The translations under genes were made by a program, and so were the position numbers. A stretch of DNA of 64,000 bases from Wenzhouxiangellaceae bacterium (GTDB lineage Bacteria > Pseudomonadota > Gammaproteobacteria > Xanthomonadales > Wenzhouxiangellaceae): assembly GCA_007695005.1 (NCBI GenBank), contig REEQ01000051.1, positions 1-64,000 of the forward strand, given 5' to 3'. Position 1 is the stretch's first letter; each line of letters begins with the position of its first letter. Below, piece after piece: positions 63,811-64,000 of this stretch. Under the pieces are notes generated by a model that made no database searches, had not been told where the DNA came from, and was given only the letters and a program-made list of their open reading frames with translations.

Positions 63811-63838
63811 GCAACGAAATACCTGCGGTATTCGTTGC
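63811..63838. repeat. Hairpin between convergent genes
   Basis: GCAACGAAATACC pairs with GGTATTCGTTGC with one bulged base across a 3-base loop. It lies between the GNAT gene and the convergent partial aminotransferase gene. There is no T-run, so its role as a terminator is uncertain. Confidence 0.45.
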
Positions 63839-63911
63839 ACGGCATTTGCGGCACATGTCCGCAAAAACCCTCGCTGCGCGGTCCCGGCCGATGCCGATCA
63901 GTCGACGCATC

Positions 63912-64000
63912 TCAGCCGGCTTCGCTCCGTACGCGATCCAGGCCGCGACCAAGCTTGTCGACCAGCTCATCGATCTGCGCCTCGTTGATGATCAGCGGTG
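63912..64000 (-). CDS. C-terminal end of a probable class-III PLP aminotransferase (partial)
   Basis: Only the last 28 codons are in the window: PLIINEAQIDELVDKLGRGL followed by DRVRSEAG and a stop. The PLII..AEIDELV..L ending is typical of class-III aminotransferases such as acetylornithine or omega-amino acid aminotransferases. The rest lies beyond the window, so the specific family cannot be given. Confidence 0.55.
   Translation of the reverse strand, partial: PLIINEAQIDELVDKLGRGLDRVRSEAG

Overview
The window is a GC-rich, gene-dense bacterial chromosome segment. The housekeeping content (rpsP-rimM-trmD-rplS, dnaE, htpG, hslR, coaD, coaE, rsmD, ftsY, mutY, yggX, prmC, serA, tRNA-Phe) points to a gammaproteobacterium. 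YggX and Hsp15, the many secreted proteins with an [I/L/V]F.D.F tag, DUF6491, and the S9 peptidases and DUF1501/DUF1800 pair suit the Xanthomonadales/Chromatiales side, for example a Wenzhouxiangella-like organism. That placement is an inference from gene content; no search was run.

Region by region. (1) 1-12.5 kb is an accessory region for the cell surface. It holds a large secreted ASH/choice-of-anchor-D protein, a decayed DUF4397 gene, an orphan small protein, a small membrane protein, a secreted protein joining a HExxH metallopeptidase-like half to a serine beta-lactamase-like half, a DUF924 gene remnant, and then a tight two-gene unit encoding a dockerin-tailed protein and a cohesin-headed, ASH/FG-GAP-repeat giant. 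The last pair is the most unusual system in the window. (2) 12.5-28 kb is core: an NhaC antiporter, a DUF349 protein, dnaE, a heat-shock operon htpG / voltage-gated cation channel / hslR behind a good sigma-32-type promoter, an M23 endopeptidase overlapping a bactofilin (cell shape), a DUF4442 protein, and the rpsP operon with its terminator. (3) 28-36 kb: DUF1800/DUF1501 pair, gamma-glutamyltransferase, coaD, rsmD, ftsY and mutY. (4) 36-46 kb: an S9 peptidase and an RND efflux operon with one fusion protein and two permeases. (5) 46-54 kb: an exported-looking SDR, yggX, a DUF6491 lipoprotein, tRNA-Phe with a strong promoter, prmC, a VTT/FAD-disulfide reductase fusion translationally coupled to an alpha/beta hydrolase, a PQQ-type sugar dehydrogenase, and coaE. 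(6) 54-64 kb: an EF-G-like GTPase, a glycine-zipper protein, a degenerate GGDEF protein, an S9 peptidase/DUF2237/thioesterase operon, a divergent D-2-hydroxyacid dehydrogenase/serA pair, a small GNAT protein, and the 3' end of a probable class-III aminotransferase.

Several small non-coding elements are scattered between genes: two copies of an imperfect palindrome built on 'cgcaaag', hairpins carrying CGGGTTAATA, a GTAG-headed REP-like hairpin that supplies a stop codon, and a 9-bp tandem repeat. The only gene-poor stretches longer than 300 bases are 2594-3422 and 7124-7558. Both hold gene remnants.
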